Source: Rhizobium sp. C4 (GTDB lineage: Bacteria > Pseudomonadota > Alphaproteobacteria > Rhizobiales > Rhizobiaceae). Taken from it: a stretch of 64,000 bases of DNA. A program made the position numbers and the translations under genes. Location: the NCBI RefSeq assembly GCF_021026315.1, contig NZ_JAJNCX010000014.1:59541-123540 (forward strand), in the 5' to 3' direction. Shown one piece after another: positions 1-10,260 of this stretch. Numbering within the stretch: position 1 is the first letter of the stretch; the number at the start of each line of letters is the position of its first letter. Below the pieces are notes generated by a model that worked only from the letters and a program-made list of their open reading frames with translations, ran no database searches and was not told the DNA's origin.

Positions 1-506
1 TCGAGGTTGAACTTCTGGGCGATATCGCGGGTGAGTTCCAGATGCTGCTTCTGGTCGTCGCCGACCGGCACATGGGTGGCGCGATAAAGCAGAATGTCGG
101 CAGCCATCAGGCTCGGATAGGCGAGCAGGCCCAGCGACGCCTTTTCCGCGTCCTTGCCGGCCTTGTCCTTGAACTGCGTCATGCGGTTCATCCAGCCCAT
201 GCGCGCCACGCAGTTGAAGATCCAGGCCAGTTCAGCATGTGCTGCGACCTTGGACTGGTTGAAGACGATATGCTTCGTCGGGTCGATGCCCGAGGCGATG
301 AAGGCGGCGGCGATCGAGCGCGTCTGCTCCTTCAGGTCGTCGTGGACAAGCTGCGCGGTCAGCGCATGCATGTCGACGACGCAATAGATGCAGTCGTGCT
401 TTTCCTGCAGCGCCACGAACTTGCGGATCGCGCCGAGATAGTTGCCGAGATGCAGATTGCCGGTGGGCTGGACGCCGGAAAAGACGAGCGGCTGGAACTG
501 GTTCAT
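1..506 (-). CDS. trpS: Tryptophanyl-tRNA synthetase, N-terminal part (cut by window edge)
   Basis: Charges tRNA-Trp with tryptophan in the cytoplasm. The 168 visible codons begin [16 protein letters not shown] and contain the class I nucleotide-binding signature HLGNYLGA around residues 19-26, then the CVVDMHALT and [13 protein letters not shown] blocks that are diagnostic of TrpRS. The KMSKS loop and anticodon-binding end lie beyond base 1. The ATG at 504-506 starts the conserved N-terminus. It lies 98 bp downstream of murJ on the same strand, in the order glnD-murJ-trpS that I recall from rhizobia. Identity is secure; the gene is incomplete only because of the window edge. Confidence 0.96.
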   Translation of the reverse strand, partial: MNQFQPLVFSGVQPTGNLHLGNYLGAIRKFVALQEKHDCIYCVVDMHALTAQLVHDDLKEQTRSIAAAFIASGIDPTKHIVFNQSKVAAHAELAWIFNCVARMGWMNRMTQFKDKAGKDAEKASLGLLAYPSLMAADILLYRATHVPVGDDQKQHLELTRDIAQKFNL

Positions 507-604
507 GTTTGTCCTCTCATGCGGGCGGTTGGAAGGCCCGCGTCTGGCCGTGTTTGGGCAAGAGCCCGTTCAATGTCGCGAAATAACGCGCAAGGCGCGT
601 CCGA

Positions 605-2194
605 TCAAGCCGGGTCGTCCGGAATTGGAGGTGCCGCCTTGCCGCGGCGCTTCATGTTGCGCCGGATCATGCCGAGATCGGCCCCGCCAATGGCGAAGAC
701 GATGATCAGATAAAGCAGGAATGAGGCAAAGACGATCGGCAAAAGCACGGCGGCCTGGGTCAGCGCATGGCTTCCCGAGCGCAGGTAGTCGGCAAAATAG
801 GCAGCCATGTAATGCGCCGCGACGGCCATGATAACCGAGGCAATCGCCATGCGGATGGCGCGGGTCACCAGGCTGCGCTCGATATTGAGATGGCCGCGAC
901 GCTGAAGCGTGGTGAACAGCATGATGGTCGAAAGCCAGCCGGCGGTCGTTTCGGCAATGGCGATCCCCCGCTCGGCGAAGAAGGGGAAGAGCGAAATGGC
1001 AAGCACGCTGTTCACCACGACAGAGATCATGGTGAAGCGCATGGGTGTCTTGGTGTCCTCGCGCGCGAAGAAACCGGGGGTCAGCGCCTTGTTGAGCACG
1101 AAGCCCGGCAGGCCGAAGCCGAACAGCGTCAGCACGGCGGCAACCGTGGCCGTCGCTTCCGAGTGGAACGCGCCGCGCTCGTAGACGAGCCGGATGATTT
1201 CGTCGGAAAGCGCGAAGATGCCGGCCGCCGCCGGCAGCGTCAGGAAGAGCACGAATTCGATCGAGCGGTTTTGCAGGCTTTCAGCCTCGACCATGTGCTT
1301 GCTTTTCAGCGCACGGGCCAGTTCCGGCAGGAGAACGACGCCGACGGCAACACCGACGACGCCGAGCGGCAACTGATAGATCCGGTCCGCATATTGCAGC
1401 GAGGCGATCGCGCCTTCCTTCATCGAGGCGACGGCCTGACCGATGATCAGGTTGATCTGCGTCACGCCGCCGATAACCGCAGCGGGTAGAGCCAGCGCCA
1501 GCAGGCGCTTGACCTTCGGCGTCAGATGCGGGCGGCGAAAGGCGATCGACATGCCGGCATGGCGCACGCCCACATAGAGGACCAGCATCTGCAGGATGCC
1601 GGCGACCAGAACCGCGTAGGAAAGATAGTATGCAATGGTAACGCCATCGGCCTTGATCCAGATGCCGTAGGCAAGGGCTGCGATCATCGCCACATTGAAG
1701 AAGATCGGCGCGATTGCCGCGGCGAGATAGTGGTGCAGCGAATTCAGCATGCCCGACAGCATCGCGGTCAGCGACATGCAGGCAAGATAGGGGAACATGA
1801 TCACCGCAAGCCGCACGGTGATATCGTATTTGTCGCCCTCGAAGCCCGGCGCGATGATCGTGCGCATGAGAAGCGGCATGGCGAGTTCCATGACGACGGT
1901 CAGCGCGAGAAGCACGGTGAAGAGAACGCCGAAGACCTCTTCGGAGAAGCGCTTGGCGCCGTCGATGCCGCCCGCCTCGATCTCCTTGGCGAAGAGCGGC
2001 ACGAAGGCGGCATTGAACGCGCCTTCCGCAAAGAGCCTGCGGAAAAGGTTCGGCAGCTTGAAGGCGGCGTAGAAGGCTTCCGCCATCGGTCCCGTGCCGA
2101 GTGCGGCGGCCATCATCGTCTCACGGGCAAAGCCCATCAGGCGGCTGCCGAGCGTTCCACCGCCCACCGTCACGAATTTCTTGAAAAGGCTCAT
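605..2194 (-). CDS. murJ: Lipid II flippase MurJ (MviN)
   Basis: Flips the undecaprenyl-linked peptidoglycan precursor lipid II from the cytoplasmic to the periplasmic face of the inner membrane. The 529-residue product is a polytopic MOP/MATE-fold protein of normal family length. The N-terminus ([20 protein letters not shown]) and the block [20 protein letters not shown] are the classic MurJ signatures. Helices fill the rest of the chain, and a basic/proline-rich tail ends it. Its ATG overlaps the glnD stop as ATGA, so translation is probably coupled to glnD, and trpS follows downstream. No unusual features. Confidence 0.96.
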   Translation of the reverse strand: MSLFKKFVTVGGGTLGSRLMGFARETMMAAALGTGPMAEAFYAAFKLPNLFRRLFAEGAFNAAFVPLFAKEIEAGGIDGAKRFSEEVFGVLFTVLLALTVVMELAMPLLMRTIIAPGFEGDKYDITVRLAVIMFPYLACMSLTAMLSGMLNSLHHYLAAAIAPIFFNVAMIAALAYGIWIKADGVTIAYYLSYAVLVAGILQMLVLYVGVRHAGMSIAFRRPHLTPKVKRLLALALPAAVIGGVTQINLIIGQAVASMKEGAIASLQYADRIYQLPLGVVGVAVGVVLLPELARALKSKHMVEAESLQNRSIEFVLFLTLPAAAGIFALSDEIIRLVYERGAFHSEATATVAAVLTLFGFGLPGFVLNKALTPGFFAREDTKTPMRFTMISVVVNSVLAISLFPFFAERGIAIAETTAGWLSTIMLFTTLQRRGHLNIERSLVTRAIRMAIASVIMAVAAHYMAAYFADYLRSGSHALTQAAVLLPIVFASFLLYLIIVFAIGGADLGMIRRNMKRRGKAAPPIPDDPA

Positions 2195-5094
2195 GCTCCA
2201 GGTCTCGTCTTCTTGACACCGCGGATCGGCGCCGGCGCGATGATGCCCGAGGGCATGCCGCTGCGGGCCTCATCCTCCTGCTCGGCCAGAACCGCCTTCA
2301 CGCGGGCCGTGATATTGGCCTGCCTGTTCTCGTTGGTGACCTTCTGCCCCACGAGGTCGGTCACGTAGAACGTATCGATGACCTTTTCGCCGAAGGTGGT
2401 GATGTGGGCTGAGGCGATGTCGAGCGAGAGATCGGAGAGAACCGAGGTGATCTCGTAAAGCAGGCCGGGCCTGTCGAGGCATTCCAGTTCCAGCACGGTG
2501 AACTTGTTGGAGAGCGCGTTGGAAACCGTCACGGCAGGCGCGATCGTGAAAGTCGTATTCCGCTTCTTGCCCTTGTGGCGGATCGCGATGACTTCGGGAA
2601 CACGCTTCTGGCCGGCCAGAACGTCCTCGATCAGCTTGCCGATCGAGGTGGCGCGGCGGATCTCGTCCTCGTCGTTCTTGAACTCGCGGTTGATCATGAT
2701 CGTATCAAGCGCGCGGCCGTCGGCGGTTGTGAAGATGTTGGCGTCGGCGATGTTGGCGCCCGCCGCCGCACAAGAGCCGGTGATGATGGCGAGCAGGCGC
2801 GGATGGTCGGGCGCCAGAACCGTGATCTCGGTGATCGAGTGGAAGGAGCGGGTGCGCACCATGGTCGCAAGCGCCTTGCCGGCCTTGTCGGCATCGCGGA
2901 TGAAGCCGGCATGGCGGATCTGGTCTTCCAGCGAGACGCTGAGCAGATAGGGCTCGTAATGGAGCTTGGAATAGGTCTTGCGATCCTTCTGGCTCCAGCC
3001 GTCCAGCGCTTCCGCCAGCCTGATACGGGCGGCGGCGGCGCGTTCCTTGCGGGACACTTCCGAAAAGCCTCCGGTCAGTTGCAGCTCGGTCTCGTAATAG
3101 AGAGTGCGCAACAGCTGGCCCTTCCAGCCGTTCCACACGCCGGGACCGACGGCGCGGATATCGGCAACCGTCAGGATCAGCAGCAGACGCAGGCGCTCGA
3201 GCGACTGCGCGCGCTCGGCAAAGTCCTGGATGGTCTTGCGGTCGTTCAGGTCGCGCGTCTGCGCCACCATCGACATGGTCAGATGTTCCTCGATCAGCCA
3301 GGCGACAAGTTCGGTCTGCTTCACCGTCATGCCGAGACGCGGGCAGAGCTTGCGGGCGACCTTGGCCCCGGCGGTTGAATGGTCTTCGGGGCGTCCCTTG
3401 GCGACGTCGTGGAGGAGGGCGGCCACATAGATGACCTGACGATCCTCGATCGACGGAAACAGCGACACGGCGAGCGGATTGATATCCTTGTCGCGCCCGG
3501 CCTCGATCGAGGCGACGATTTCGACCGTGCGCAGCAGATGCTCGTCCACCGTATAGTGGTGATACATGTTGAACTGCATCATCGAGACGATCTTGCCGAA
3601 CTCGGGCAGGAAGCGCCCAAGCACGCCCGCCTCGTTCATGCGCCGGAGCGTCATGGCCGGGTTCTTGTGCGAGGTCAGGATCGACAGGAAGATCGCATTG
3701 GCGGCCTCGTTGTCGCGCAGACCATTGTCGATCAGCGACAGCGAGCGGGTAATCCGGCTCAGCGCGTCCGGGTGATATTCCAGCTCCTTCATTTCCGCCA
3801 CATGGAAGAAGCGGATGAGGTTGACCGGATCTTCCTTGAAGACATCGGGGCTTGAAAGCGCGATGCGGCCGCGATCCTCGACGAATTGCGGCGAGCCGGC
3901 GATCTTGCGCGGCCGGTTGGCAAAGCGGCTGATGACGTTGGTGAGGCCCGGCGCGTCCTTGGCCTGCTGCTCTTCCAGCGTGGCGCAGAGAATGCGCGTC
4001 AGATCACCGACATTCTTCGCCATCCAGAAATAATGCTTCATGAAGCGCTCGACAGCCGTCAGGCCGGGGCGGTCATGATAGTCCAGCCGGCGGGCGATAT
4101 CCGACTGGATATCGAAGGACAGGCGCTCCTCGCTTTTTCCGGTCAGGAAATGCATGTGGCAGCGCACGGCCCAGAGAAAGTCGTCGCATTTTTCGAACAG
4201 GCGGAATTCCGAGCGCGACAGCACCCCGAGCTTCACCAGATCCTCTGTATCGCGCACGCGATAGTAATATTTGGAAATCCAGAACAGCGTGTGCAGGTCG
4301 CGCAACCCGCCCTTGCCTTCCTTCACATTCGGCTCGACCAGATAGCGCGTGTCGCCGCTCTTGCGGTGGCGCTCATCGCGCTCGGCAAGCTTGGCGGCAA
4401 TGAACTGCGGCCCGGAATTGCGCACCACTTCGTTGTCGAAGCGGGTTTCCAGTTCCGTGAGCAGCGCCCGCTGACCGCAGATATAGCGCGCCTCAAGGAT
4501 CGCCGTGCGGATGGTCATGTCGGTCTTCGAAAGTCGAACGCACTCGTCCACTGTCCGCGTCGCGTGGCCAACCTTCAGGCCCATGTCCCACAGGATATAG
4601 AGGATGAATTCGATCGCCGGCTCGACCCAGGCCGGCTTCTTGGCAGGCAGCAGGAAGAGCAGATCGATATCCGAGCCCGGCGCCAGCGTGCCGCGGCCAT
4701 AACCGCCGACGGCGGCAACGCCGAGCCGCGAGGCTTCCGGCGTGTTGGCGGCGTTGAAGACGTGGTTCAGCGCGAAATCGTGCAGGATGGTTATGATCTG
4801 GTCCTGCAATTTCGAAATCCGGGTGGCGCAGGCAAGCCCGCCGCCATCGGCCATCAGCAGTTCCTCGGCCCGTGCGCGGCCCTGCGCATTGGCCTCCTTG
4901 ATCGCAGCGAGCAAGGCGGTGCGCGTGGCAGCGGCATTTTCGGCCTGGCGGCTTGCGATGAAATCGCATTGCGACTTCAGAGCCTTCCAGTCGAGAAGGT
5001 CGGCATGTTCCGGATTGCGGACATCCATTGCGGCGTTGATTCCCTGTTTCGCGCGAAGCAACTGACGATGCAGCGGCTCTATAAGCACTTTCAT
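2191..5094 (-). CDS. glnD: Bifunctional uridylyltransferase/uridylyl-removing enzyme GlnD (PII sensor)
   Basis: Senses glutamine and uridylylates or deuridylylates PII proteins (GlnB/GlnK), setting nitrogen status. In order: nucleotidyltransferase domain with GGYGRG (130-135) and the metal-binding SDID (141-144); a linker rich in helices; an HD hydrolase domain with [13 protein letters not shown] near residue 560; and two C-terminal ACT domains starting near 755 and 865 that bind glutamine. The length, 967 residues from this ATG, is normal. A second in-frame ATG at 5028 (MDVRNPEH), preceded by AGGGA, fits rhizobial homologues better and gives 945 residues; it may be the true start. The gene is translationally coupled to murJ. 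Confidence 0.95.
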   Translation of the reverse strand: MKVLIEPLHRQLLRAKQGINAAMDVRNPEHADLLDWKALKSQCDFIASRQAENAAATRTALLAAIKEANAQGRARAEELLMADGGGLACATRISKLQDQIITILHDFALNHVFNAANTPEASRLGVAAVGGYGRGTLAPGSDIDLLFLLPAKKPAWVEPAIEFILYILWDMGLKVGHATRTVDECVRLSKTDMTIRTAILEARYICGQRALLTELETRFDNEVVRNSGPQFIAAKLAERDERHRKSGDTRYLVEPNVKEGKGGLRDLHTLFWISKYYYRVRDTEDLVKLGVLSRSEFRLFEKCDDFLWAVRCHMHFLTGKSEERLSFDIQSDIARRLDYHDRPGLTAVERFMKHYFWMAKNVGDLTRILCATLEEQQAKDAPGLTNVISRFANRPRKIAGSPQFVEDRGRIALSSPDVFKEDPVNLIRFFHVAEMKELEYHPDALSRITRSLSLIDNGLRDNEAANAIFLSILTSHKNPAMTLRRMNEAGVLGRFLPEFGKIVSMMQFNMYHHYTVDEHLLRTVEIVASIEAGRDKDINPLAVSLFPSIEDRQVIYVAALLHDVAKGRPEDHSTAGAKVARKLCPRLGMTVKQTELVAWLIEEHLTMSMVAQTRDLNDRKTIQDFAERAQSLERLRLLLILTVADIRAVGPGVWNGWKGQLLRTLYYETELQLTGGFSEVSRKERAAAARIRLAEALDGWSQKDRKTYSKLHYEPYLLSVSLEDQIRHAGFIRDADKAGKALATMVRTRSFHSITEITVLAPDHPRLLAIITGSCAAAGANIADANIFTTADGRALDTIMINREFKNDEDEIRRATSIGKLIEDVLAGQKRVPEVIAIRHKGKKRNTTFTIAPAVTVSNALSNKFTVLELECLDRPGLLYEITSVLSDLSLDIASAHITTFGEKVIDTFYVTDLVGQKVTNENRQANITARVKAVLAEQEDEARSGMPSGIIAPAPIRGVKKTRPGA

Positions 5095-5169
5095 CCGATA
5101 ATGACAGGTATATAAGGCTCAAGCCTTGCGAAGTTCTTTCTTCAGCGCATCAATCCCGGTCCGCAACGA

Positions 5170-6210
5170 TCATACCCGCGCTTGCGGATCCTCCTCATGT
5201 TGAACGGCAGGCGCTTGGCTGTCCGGTCCGTGGGTTGCGCGCCATTGGCCGGGGCTCATTCCTGTGACGCGGCGAAACTCGCGATTGAAGTTCGATTTGG
5301 TGCCGAAGCCCGACGAGAGCATGATCGAGGTCACGTTTTCACTCGTGGTTTCCAGCAGTCGGCAGGCTTCGGCGATGCGCCGGTTGTTGACGAATTGCGA
5401 TACATTGAGCCCACGCGCGCGGTTGACGACGCTCGAAACGTCCCGTGCCGGCAGGCCGGCCTTGCGGGCAAGCTTCGATAGCGAGAGGTTCTCGTCCTTG
5501 AAAAGCCCGCCCTCGTCGAGTGCGGAGGCGATGCGGGCGAGCAGTGCTTCGTCTGCAGCGTCAACGGGGGTCTGCGATGGTGGGGCCGGAGCAGGCCGCA
5601 TATCGCCGCCAATCGAATAGATCAGCAGCGCGACGATCACCGCAAGGTTCATCAGGCCAACGGCTGCCGGCACCTTCTCGGTTCCGAAATAGGCCGCATA
5701 GACGGCAAGCGAGGCGTCGGTCACGGCGAAGAAAAGCAGCAGGCCGGCGATGAGCCGCGCCGCCCGCAGGGCCGGTCCGGCCCGCTGAAAGGGCGCCACC
5801 GCCATCGCGTCACCGGGAACGAGCGTCAACCTGAACAGCGCGATGCCGTAGAAGGAGAACAGCGCCAGCAGAAGCGGATCGACCCAGTCCACGTTCAGCC
5901 GGAGCGCGAGCAGCATCGCCGCAGGCCCCAGGAGATGCAGCCAGGGCCTTTTCGGAGCCGGCTCGGCCAGCGCGCGAAAGGCGAGGAAGGCAAGTGGCGG
6001 CATGATCGAGGCCGTCAGCGGCTGTATCGGCTCGAGGATGTGCACGCCATACCCGAAGCGCAGGCCGACAATGATGCCCTGAAACGCATAAAGCACGAGG
6101 AACGCTATGAAATACGCCCTAGAGCCGGGTGCCTCGACGCCCCTCAGGCTGCGATGGAGCGTCAGCACCACGGCAAGGCCGACAAGAAAGGGCAGGGGAA
6201 CAGTCAGCAC
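5170..6210 (-). CDS. Membrane-anchored AraC-family transcriptional regulator
   Basis: About 210 N-terminal residues form some seven hydrophobic segments (for example LTVPLPFLVGLAVVLTLHR and LIAGLLLFFAVTDASLAVYA). They are followed by a cytosolic AraC/XylS helix-turn-helix domain at about 225-335, with LSLSKLARKAGLP as the first helix-turn-helix and MLSSGFGTKSNFNREFRRVTG as the conserved second one. Such proteins probably read a membrane or extracellular cue and control a nearby gene. The neighbour is a divergently transcribed secreted hydrolase, and an inverted repeat lies between them. The start is a GTG with a poor ribosome site, so it is uncertain. The ligand cannot be inferred. Confidence 0.85.
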   Translation of the reverse strand: MLTVPLPFLVGLAVVLTLHRSLRGVEAPGSRAYFIAFLVLYAFQGIIVGLRFGYGVHILEPIQPLTASIMPPLAFLAFRALAEPAPKRPWLHLLGPAAMLLALRLNVDWVDPLLLALFSFYGIALFRLTLVPGDAMAVAPFQRAGPALRAARLIAGLLLFFAVTDASLAVYAAYFGTEKVPAAVGLMNLAVIVALLIYSIGGDMRPAPAPPSQTPVDAADEALLARIASALDEGGLFKDENLSLSKLARKAGLPARDVSSVVNRARGLNVSQFVNNRRIAEACRLLETTSENVTSIMLSSGFGTKSNFNREFRRVTGMSPGQWRATHGPDSQAPAVQHEEDPQARV

Positions 6211-6254
6211 GCAAGAGAACCCGAGAGATAAGGACGACCTGATTCACGATCATG

Positions 6255-6280
6255 GCGACCTCTATCATGTTCGAGGTCGC
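6255..6280. promoter_or_regulatory. Inverted repeat in the regulator/hydrolase divergent promoter
   Basis: GCGACCTC (6255-6262) and GAGGTCGC (6273-6280) are perfect 8-bp arms around a 10-bp spacer. The centre lies about 57 bp upstream of the regulator GTG and about 72 bp upstream of the hydrolase ATG. Its position suggests an operator shared by the two genes. AraC proteins more often bind direct repeats, so the binding protein is inferred, not shown. Confidence 0.4.
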
Positions 6281-6339
6281 ATCGGCGAGGCGCCTTGACC
6301 CTAATCGGCGCATCAACCGCGTCAATAGAGAGTCTGCCC

Positions 6340-7377
6340 ATGACACCACGCCCGCTCACGCTCCTCATCGCAGCGACTACCCTTCTCGCCTCGTTCCCCG
6401 CCGCAGCCTTTGAGGCCGGCACGGAATGGATCACGATCACGCCGCCCCATCGCGGCGCCAAGGAGGGGGTTCTGCTGACCTATCCTGCGCAGGCGGATGG
6501 CGACGCCTATACGCTCGGGGCAGACGAATTGTGGACCGGGGTTCCGGCGCGGCGCAACGCGAACCCGGTGGCGGAGAAGTTTCCACTCGTCGTCCTCAGC
6601 CACGGCTCGGGCGGCAATGCCGCATCGCTCGGCTGGCTGTCCACCGAACTTGCCAGAAACGGCTTCATTGTTGCCGCCCCGAACCACATCCATTCGACGT
6701 CGGGCGATTCTCTCCCGGTCGAAAGCATCAAGATCTGGGAGCGCTCGCAGGACATTTCCGCCCTGCTTGACAGCCTCCTCGCAGACCCCCGGTGGTCGAA
6801 GCTGATCGACAAGGACCGGATCGGCGCGATCGGCTTTTCGCTCGGTGGCACGAGCGTGATGCTGGCCGCCGGTGCGCGGGCATCGCTCTCAACCTTCGCC
6901 GACTATTGCAAGAATGCGGATGGGAAGGACGGCGGCTGCAACTGGTTCCTGCGTGGCGGCGCCGATCTGTCAAAGCTGGACCGCAATGCCTTCGATGGCA
7001 GCTACCGGGATCCGCGCCTGTCGGCACTCGTTGCCGTCGATCCGGGCTTTGCCATGGCCTACCAGCCGGATAGCCTGAAAGCGATGACGTTGCCGACGCT
7101 CTTCGTCAACATGGGTGAGGGCGAGTCCATTATGCCCGGCGTCCGCGCCGAGCCGCTTGCCCGGCAAGTGCCCGGCGCTGCCTATGCGGCCATTCCGGGC
7201 GCCATTCACTTCACATTCCTCGGCGTATGCAATCCGAGCGGTGCGGACGTCCTCAAGCGCTATGGCGAGGAGGATCCGGTCTGCGACGATGGCGGCGACA
7301 CGCCGCGTGTCGAACTGCACAAGCAGATCTTCTTCAAGATCGCCGTCTTCCTGCGCAAGAACCTGCAGGAAAAATGA
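6340..7377 (+). CDS. Secreted alpha/beta hydrolase (dienelactone-hydrolase-like)
   Basis: Predicted periplasmic or secreted serine hydrolase. From the ATG at 6340 the protein has a clear Sec signal peptide (MTPRPLTLLIAATTLLASFP, cleavage near AAA-FEAG). An upstream in-frame TTG at 6295 would spoil this signal, so 6340 is preferred. The oxyanion loop SHGSGGNA is near residue 87, the nucleophile elbow GFSLGG near 166-171, and a probable catalytic histidine is in AIPGAIHFTF near 288. The class resembles bacterial dienelactone-hydrolase/PAF-acetylhydrolase-like esterases. The substrate is unknown. It is divergent from the membrane AraC regulator, its likely controller, and convergent with mutS. 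Confidence 0.85.
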   Translation: MTPRPLTLLIAATTLLASFPAAAFEAGTEWITITPPHRGAKEGVLLTYPAQADGDAYTLGADELWTGVPARRNANPVAEKFPLVVLSHGSGGNAASLGWLSTELARNGFIVAAPNHIHSTSGDSLPVESIKIWERSQDISALLDSLLADPRWSKLIDKDRIGAIGFSLGGTSVMLAAGARASLSTFADYCKNADGKDGGCNWFLRGGADLSKLDRNAFDGSYRDPRLSALVAVDPGFAMAYQPDSLKAMTLPTLFVNMGEGESIMPGVRAEPLARQVPGAAYAAIPGAIHFTFLGVCNPSGADVLKRYGEEDPVCDDGGDTPRVELHKQIFFKIAVFLRKNLQEK

Positions 7378-7389
7378 GGCAACAAGGCG

Positions 7390-7422
7390 CTGATCGGGAG
7401 GTGAGGCTGCTACCTCGATCAG
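7390..7422. terminator. Hairpin between convergent hydrolase and mutS ends
   Basis: CTGATCG (7390-7396) pairs with CGATCAG (7416-7422), extended inward by AGGT/ACCT. The structure sits exactly where the two genes converge and includes the mutS stop codon. There is no long T-run on either side, so it may protect 3' ends rather than act as a strong intrinsic terminator. Confidence 0.4.
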
Positions 7423-10160
7423 TCCGAGGCTCGCAGCTTCTTCAGCGCATAGAGCGCATCCAGCGCCTCGCGCGGGGTCATTTCGTCGGGGTCGAGGGCT
7501 GAAAGCGCTTCCTCGACCTTCGACGGGCCGGCGTGACGGCTTTCCTCGACCTGTTTCGCCGCCACCTTGAAGAGCGGCAGGTCGTCGATCAGCTGGCTTG
7601 CCGGCGATTTGCGCGCCGTATCTTCCAGCCGCGCCAGAACATCCTTGGCGCGGGCCACGACGGCGGCCGGCAGGCCGGCGAGGCGCGCGACCTGAATGCC
7701 ATAGGAACGGTCGGCCGCGCCCGGCCCCGCCTCATGCAGGAAAATGACCTCGCCCTTCCATTCGCGCACCTTCATCGTCGCGTTCGACAGACGGCCGAGC
7801 TTTTCGGAGAGAACCGTCAGCTCGTGGAAATGCGTGGCAAAGAGGCCCCGGCAGCGGTTGACCTCATGCAGATGCTCGACGGCGGCCCAGGCAATCGAGA
7901 GACCGTCGAAGGTCGCCGTGCCACGGCCGATTTCGTCGAGGATCACCAGCGAGCGTTCGGTTGCCTGATTGAGGATCGCCGCCGTCTCGACCATTTCGAC
8001 CATGAAGGTCGAGCGACCACGCGCCAGATCGTCAGACGCGCCGACGCGCGAGAAGAGGCGGTCGACGACGCCGATCCTTGCAGACCCGGCGGGCACGAAG
8101 GAGCCCATCTGCGCCATGATGGCGATGAGCGCTGCCTGACGCAGGAAGGTCGATTTGCCGCCCATGTTGGGACCTGTGAGCAGCCAGATCGCGCCATCCT
8201 TGGCGCCCTTGGGTGGCGAGAGATCGCAATCATTGGCCACAAACGGCTCTGCCGATTGCCGGCGCAACGCCTGCTCGACTACCGGGTGGCGGCCGGCGAC
8301 GATGGCAAAGGCATTGCTGTCATCCACGATCGGGCGGCAATAGCCCTGTTCGCCGGCAAGGGTGGCAAGGCCTGCCGAAACGTCGATGATGGAAAGCGCG
8401 CGGGCGGCAGCCTTGATCGCCTCGGCATGCGAGACGACGAGCGCGCTGAGCTTGTCGAAGGCGTCCAGTTCCAGCGTGAGCGCCCGATCGGCGGCGTTTG
8501 CGATCTTGCTTTCGAGTTCGGCAAGCTCCGTCGTGGTGAAACGCATGGCATTCGCCATGGTCTGGCGATGGATGAAGCGGGCGCGGCCCTCGTTCGTATC
8601 CGTCATCGCGCCGGCATTGCCGGCCGTAACTTCAATGAAATAGCCAAGCACATTGTTGTACTTGATCTTCAGCGACTTGATGCCGGTTTCCTCGATATAA
8701 TCGAGCTGCAGCCCGGCAATCACCTGCCGCGACTGGTCGCGCAGCGCCCGGACCTCATCGAGTTCGGCAATCGCGCCGGCGCGAACAAAGCCGCCATCGC
8801 GCTTGAGAAGCGGCAGTTCGTCACCCAGAACGGCTTCGAGTTCGGCTGAAAGATCGACAGGAAGTTCCTGAAGGGCGTTCTGCGCGTCGAGAAGTTCCGG
8901 CGGCAGGATTTCGCGTTCCAGCCGGGCGGCGATCATGCGGGATGCCTGCAAACCTTGCCGCAATGCGCCGAGATCGCGCGGGCCGCCGCGTCCGAGCGCC
9001 AGACGCGAGAGTGCGCGGGTCATGTCGGGCGCGTGTTTCAGATCATCGCGAAGGTCGTCGGAAAGCGTGGTGGCATCCATCAGCCAGGCGACGCTGTCGA
9101 GCCGCATGTTGATCGTCTCGGGATCGGTCAGCGGCGACATCAGCCGTTCAGCCAGAAGGCGCGCGCCGCCGCCGGTGACGGTGCGGTCTATGGCTTTCAG
9201 GAGCGAGCCGTCGCGGCTGCCGGAGAGCGTGCGGGCAAGCTCGAGATTGGCGCGCGTGGCCGGATCGATGAAGAGTGTCGAGGCGCTGCTTTCGCGCTCC
9301 GGCCTGCCCAGCGGCGGGCGGGCGTCAATCTGCGTCTTCTCGACATAGGCGACGGCTGCTGCCGCGGCGGCAATCTCGGCGCGGGTGAACGTGCCAAAAC
9401 CGTCGAGCGTGCCGACATCGAAATAGCGGGCGAGACGATTTTCAGCCGTGGCGCTATCAAACAGAACCTGCGGCTGCGGCACGGCGGTCCGGCCGAGGAC
9501 ATCCATGACCGGGCGAAGGTCCGGATCGTGGAAGAGCTGATCGGCGAGGATCAATTCCTTCGGGTCGATCCGCAGGATATCGGCGAGCATCCGCTCGCGC
9601 ACCGTTTCGGCAAGACGGAAGACGCCCGTCGAAATGTCGATCCAGGCGATTGCATAAGCCGGCTCCGACCCGCCCTTGATGCGGGCAAGCGCCATCAGAT
9701 AATTGGACTCCGAGGGCGAGAGCAGCTTTTCCTCGGTGATCGTGCCGGGCGTCACAAGGCGGATGACATCGCGGCGCACCACGGATTTCGAGCCGCGCTT
9801 CTTCGCCTCCGCCGGATCTTCGATCTGTTCGCAGACGGCAACGCGGAAGCCGAGAGAGATCAGCTTCTGCAGGTAATCGTCGGCCGCATGGACCGGCACG
9901 CCGCACATCGGAATGTCGAGGCCCATATGCTGGCCGCGCTTGGTCAGCGTGATGCCGAGCGCGCGCGAGGCGTCCACTGCGTCCTCGAAGAACAGTTCGT
10001 AGAAGTCGCCCATCCGGTAGAAGAGCAGCGAGCCAGGGTTGTTGGCCTTGATCTCGATATATTGCTCCATCATCGGCGTGGCCGATTGACGGCTCTCCTC
10101 CGATGCCAGTAATTCTGCGGTGAGCACGGTTTGACGATGATCGGAAATGGTGGCCACCAT
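7419..10160 (-). CDS. mutS: DNA mismatch repair protein MutS
   Basis: Recognises mismatches and small loops and starts methyl-independent mismatch repair with MutL. The mismatch-reading Phe-X-Glu motif is F53-Y54-E55 in MGDFYELFF. The ATPase core has Walker [12 protein letters not shown] near 663 and the Walker B/signature region [15 protein letters not shown] near 740, followed by ATHFHEL. At 913 residues it is full length for alphaproteobacterial MutS. The N-terminal extension before [11 protein letters not shown] is variable in the family, so the exact start could be later (Met30 or Met31). It is divergent from maeB, with a 100-bp intergenic region. Confidence 0.97.
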   Translation of the reverse strand: MVATISDHRQTVLTAELLASEESRQSATPMMEQYIEIKANNPGSLLFYRMGDFYELFFEDAVDASRALGITLTKRGQHMGLDIPMCGVPVHAADDYLQKLISLGFRVAVCEQIEDPAEAKKRGSKSVVRRDVIRLVTPGTITEEKLLSPSESNYLMALARIKGGSEPAYAIAWIDISTGVFRLAETVRERMLADILRIDPKELILADQLFHDPDLRPVMDVLGRTAVPQPQVLFDSATAENRLARYFDVGTLDGFGTFTRAEIAAAAAAVAYVEKTQIDARPPLGRPERESSASTLFIDPATRANLELARTLSGSRDGSLLKAIDRTVTGGGARLLAERLMSPLTDPETINMRLDSVAWLMDATTLSDDLRDDLKHAPDMTRALSRLALGRGGPRDLGALRQGLQASRMIAARLEREILPPELLDAQNALQELPVDLSAELEAVLGDELPLLKRDGGFVRAGAIAELDEVRALRDQSRQVIAGLQLDYIEETGIKSLKIKYNNVLGYFIEVTAGNAGAMTDTNEGRARFIHRQTMANAMRFTTTELAELESKIANAADRALTLELDAFDKLSALVVSHAEAIKAAARALSIIDVSAGLATLAGEQGYCRPIVDDSNAFAIVAGRHPVVEQALRRQSAEPFVANDCDLSPPKGAKDGAIWLLTGPNMGGKSTFLRQAALIAIMAQMGSFVPAGSARIGVVDRLFSRVGASDDLARGRSTFMVEMVETAAILNQATERSLVILDEIGRGTATFDGLSIAWAAVEHLHEVNRCRGLFATHFHELTVLSEKLGRLSNATMKVREWKGEVIFLHEAGPGAADRSYGIQVARLAGLPAAVVARAKDVLARLEDTARKSPASQLIDDLPLFKVAAKQVEESRHAGPSKVEEALSALDPDEMTPREALDALYALKKLRASD

Positions 10161-10260
10161 GGTTGGAGGGTTGGTCTCTGCGCTTCGAAGCCGGGTCGGG
10201 AACTATAAATGATAATGAAGAGGGGGCCACAAGGCCGCCCGCGTAAAAAGGTGAGGATAC

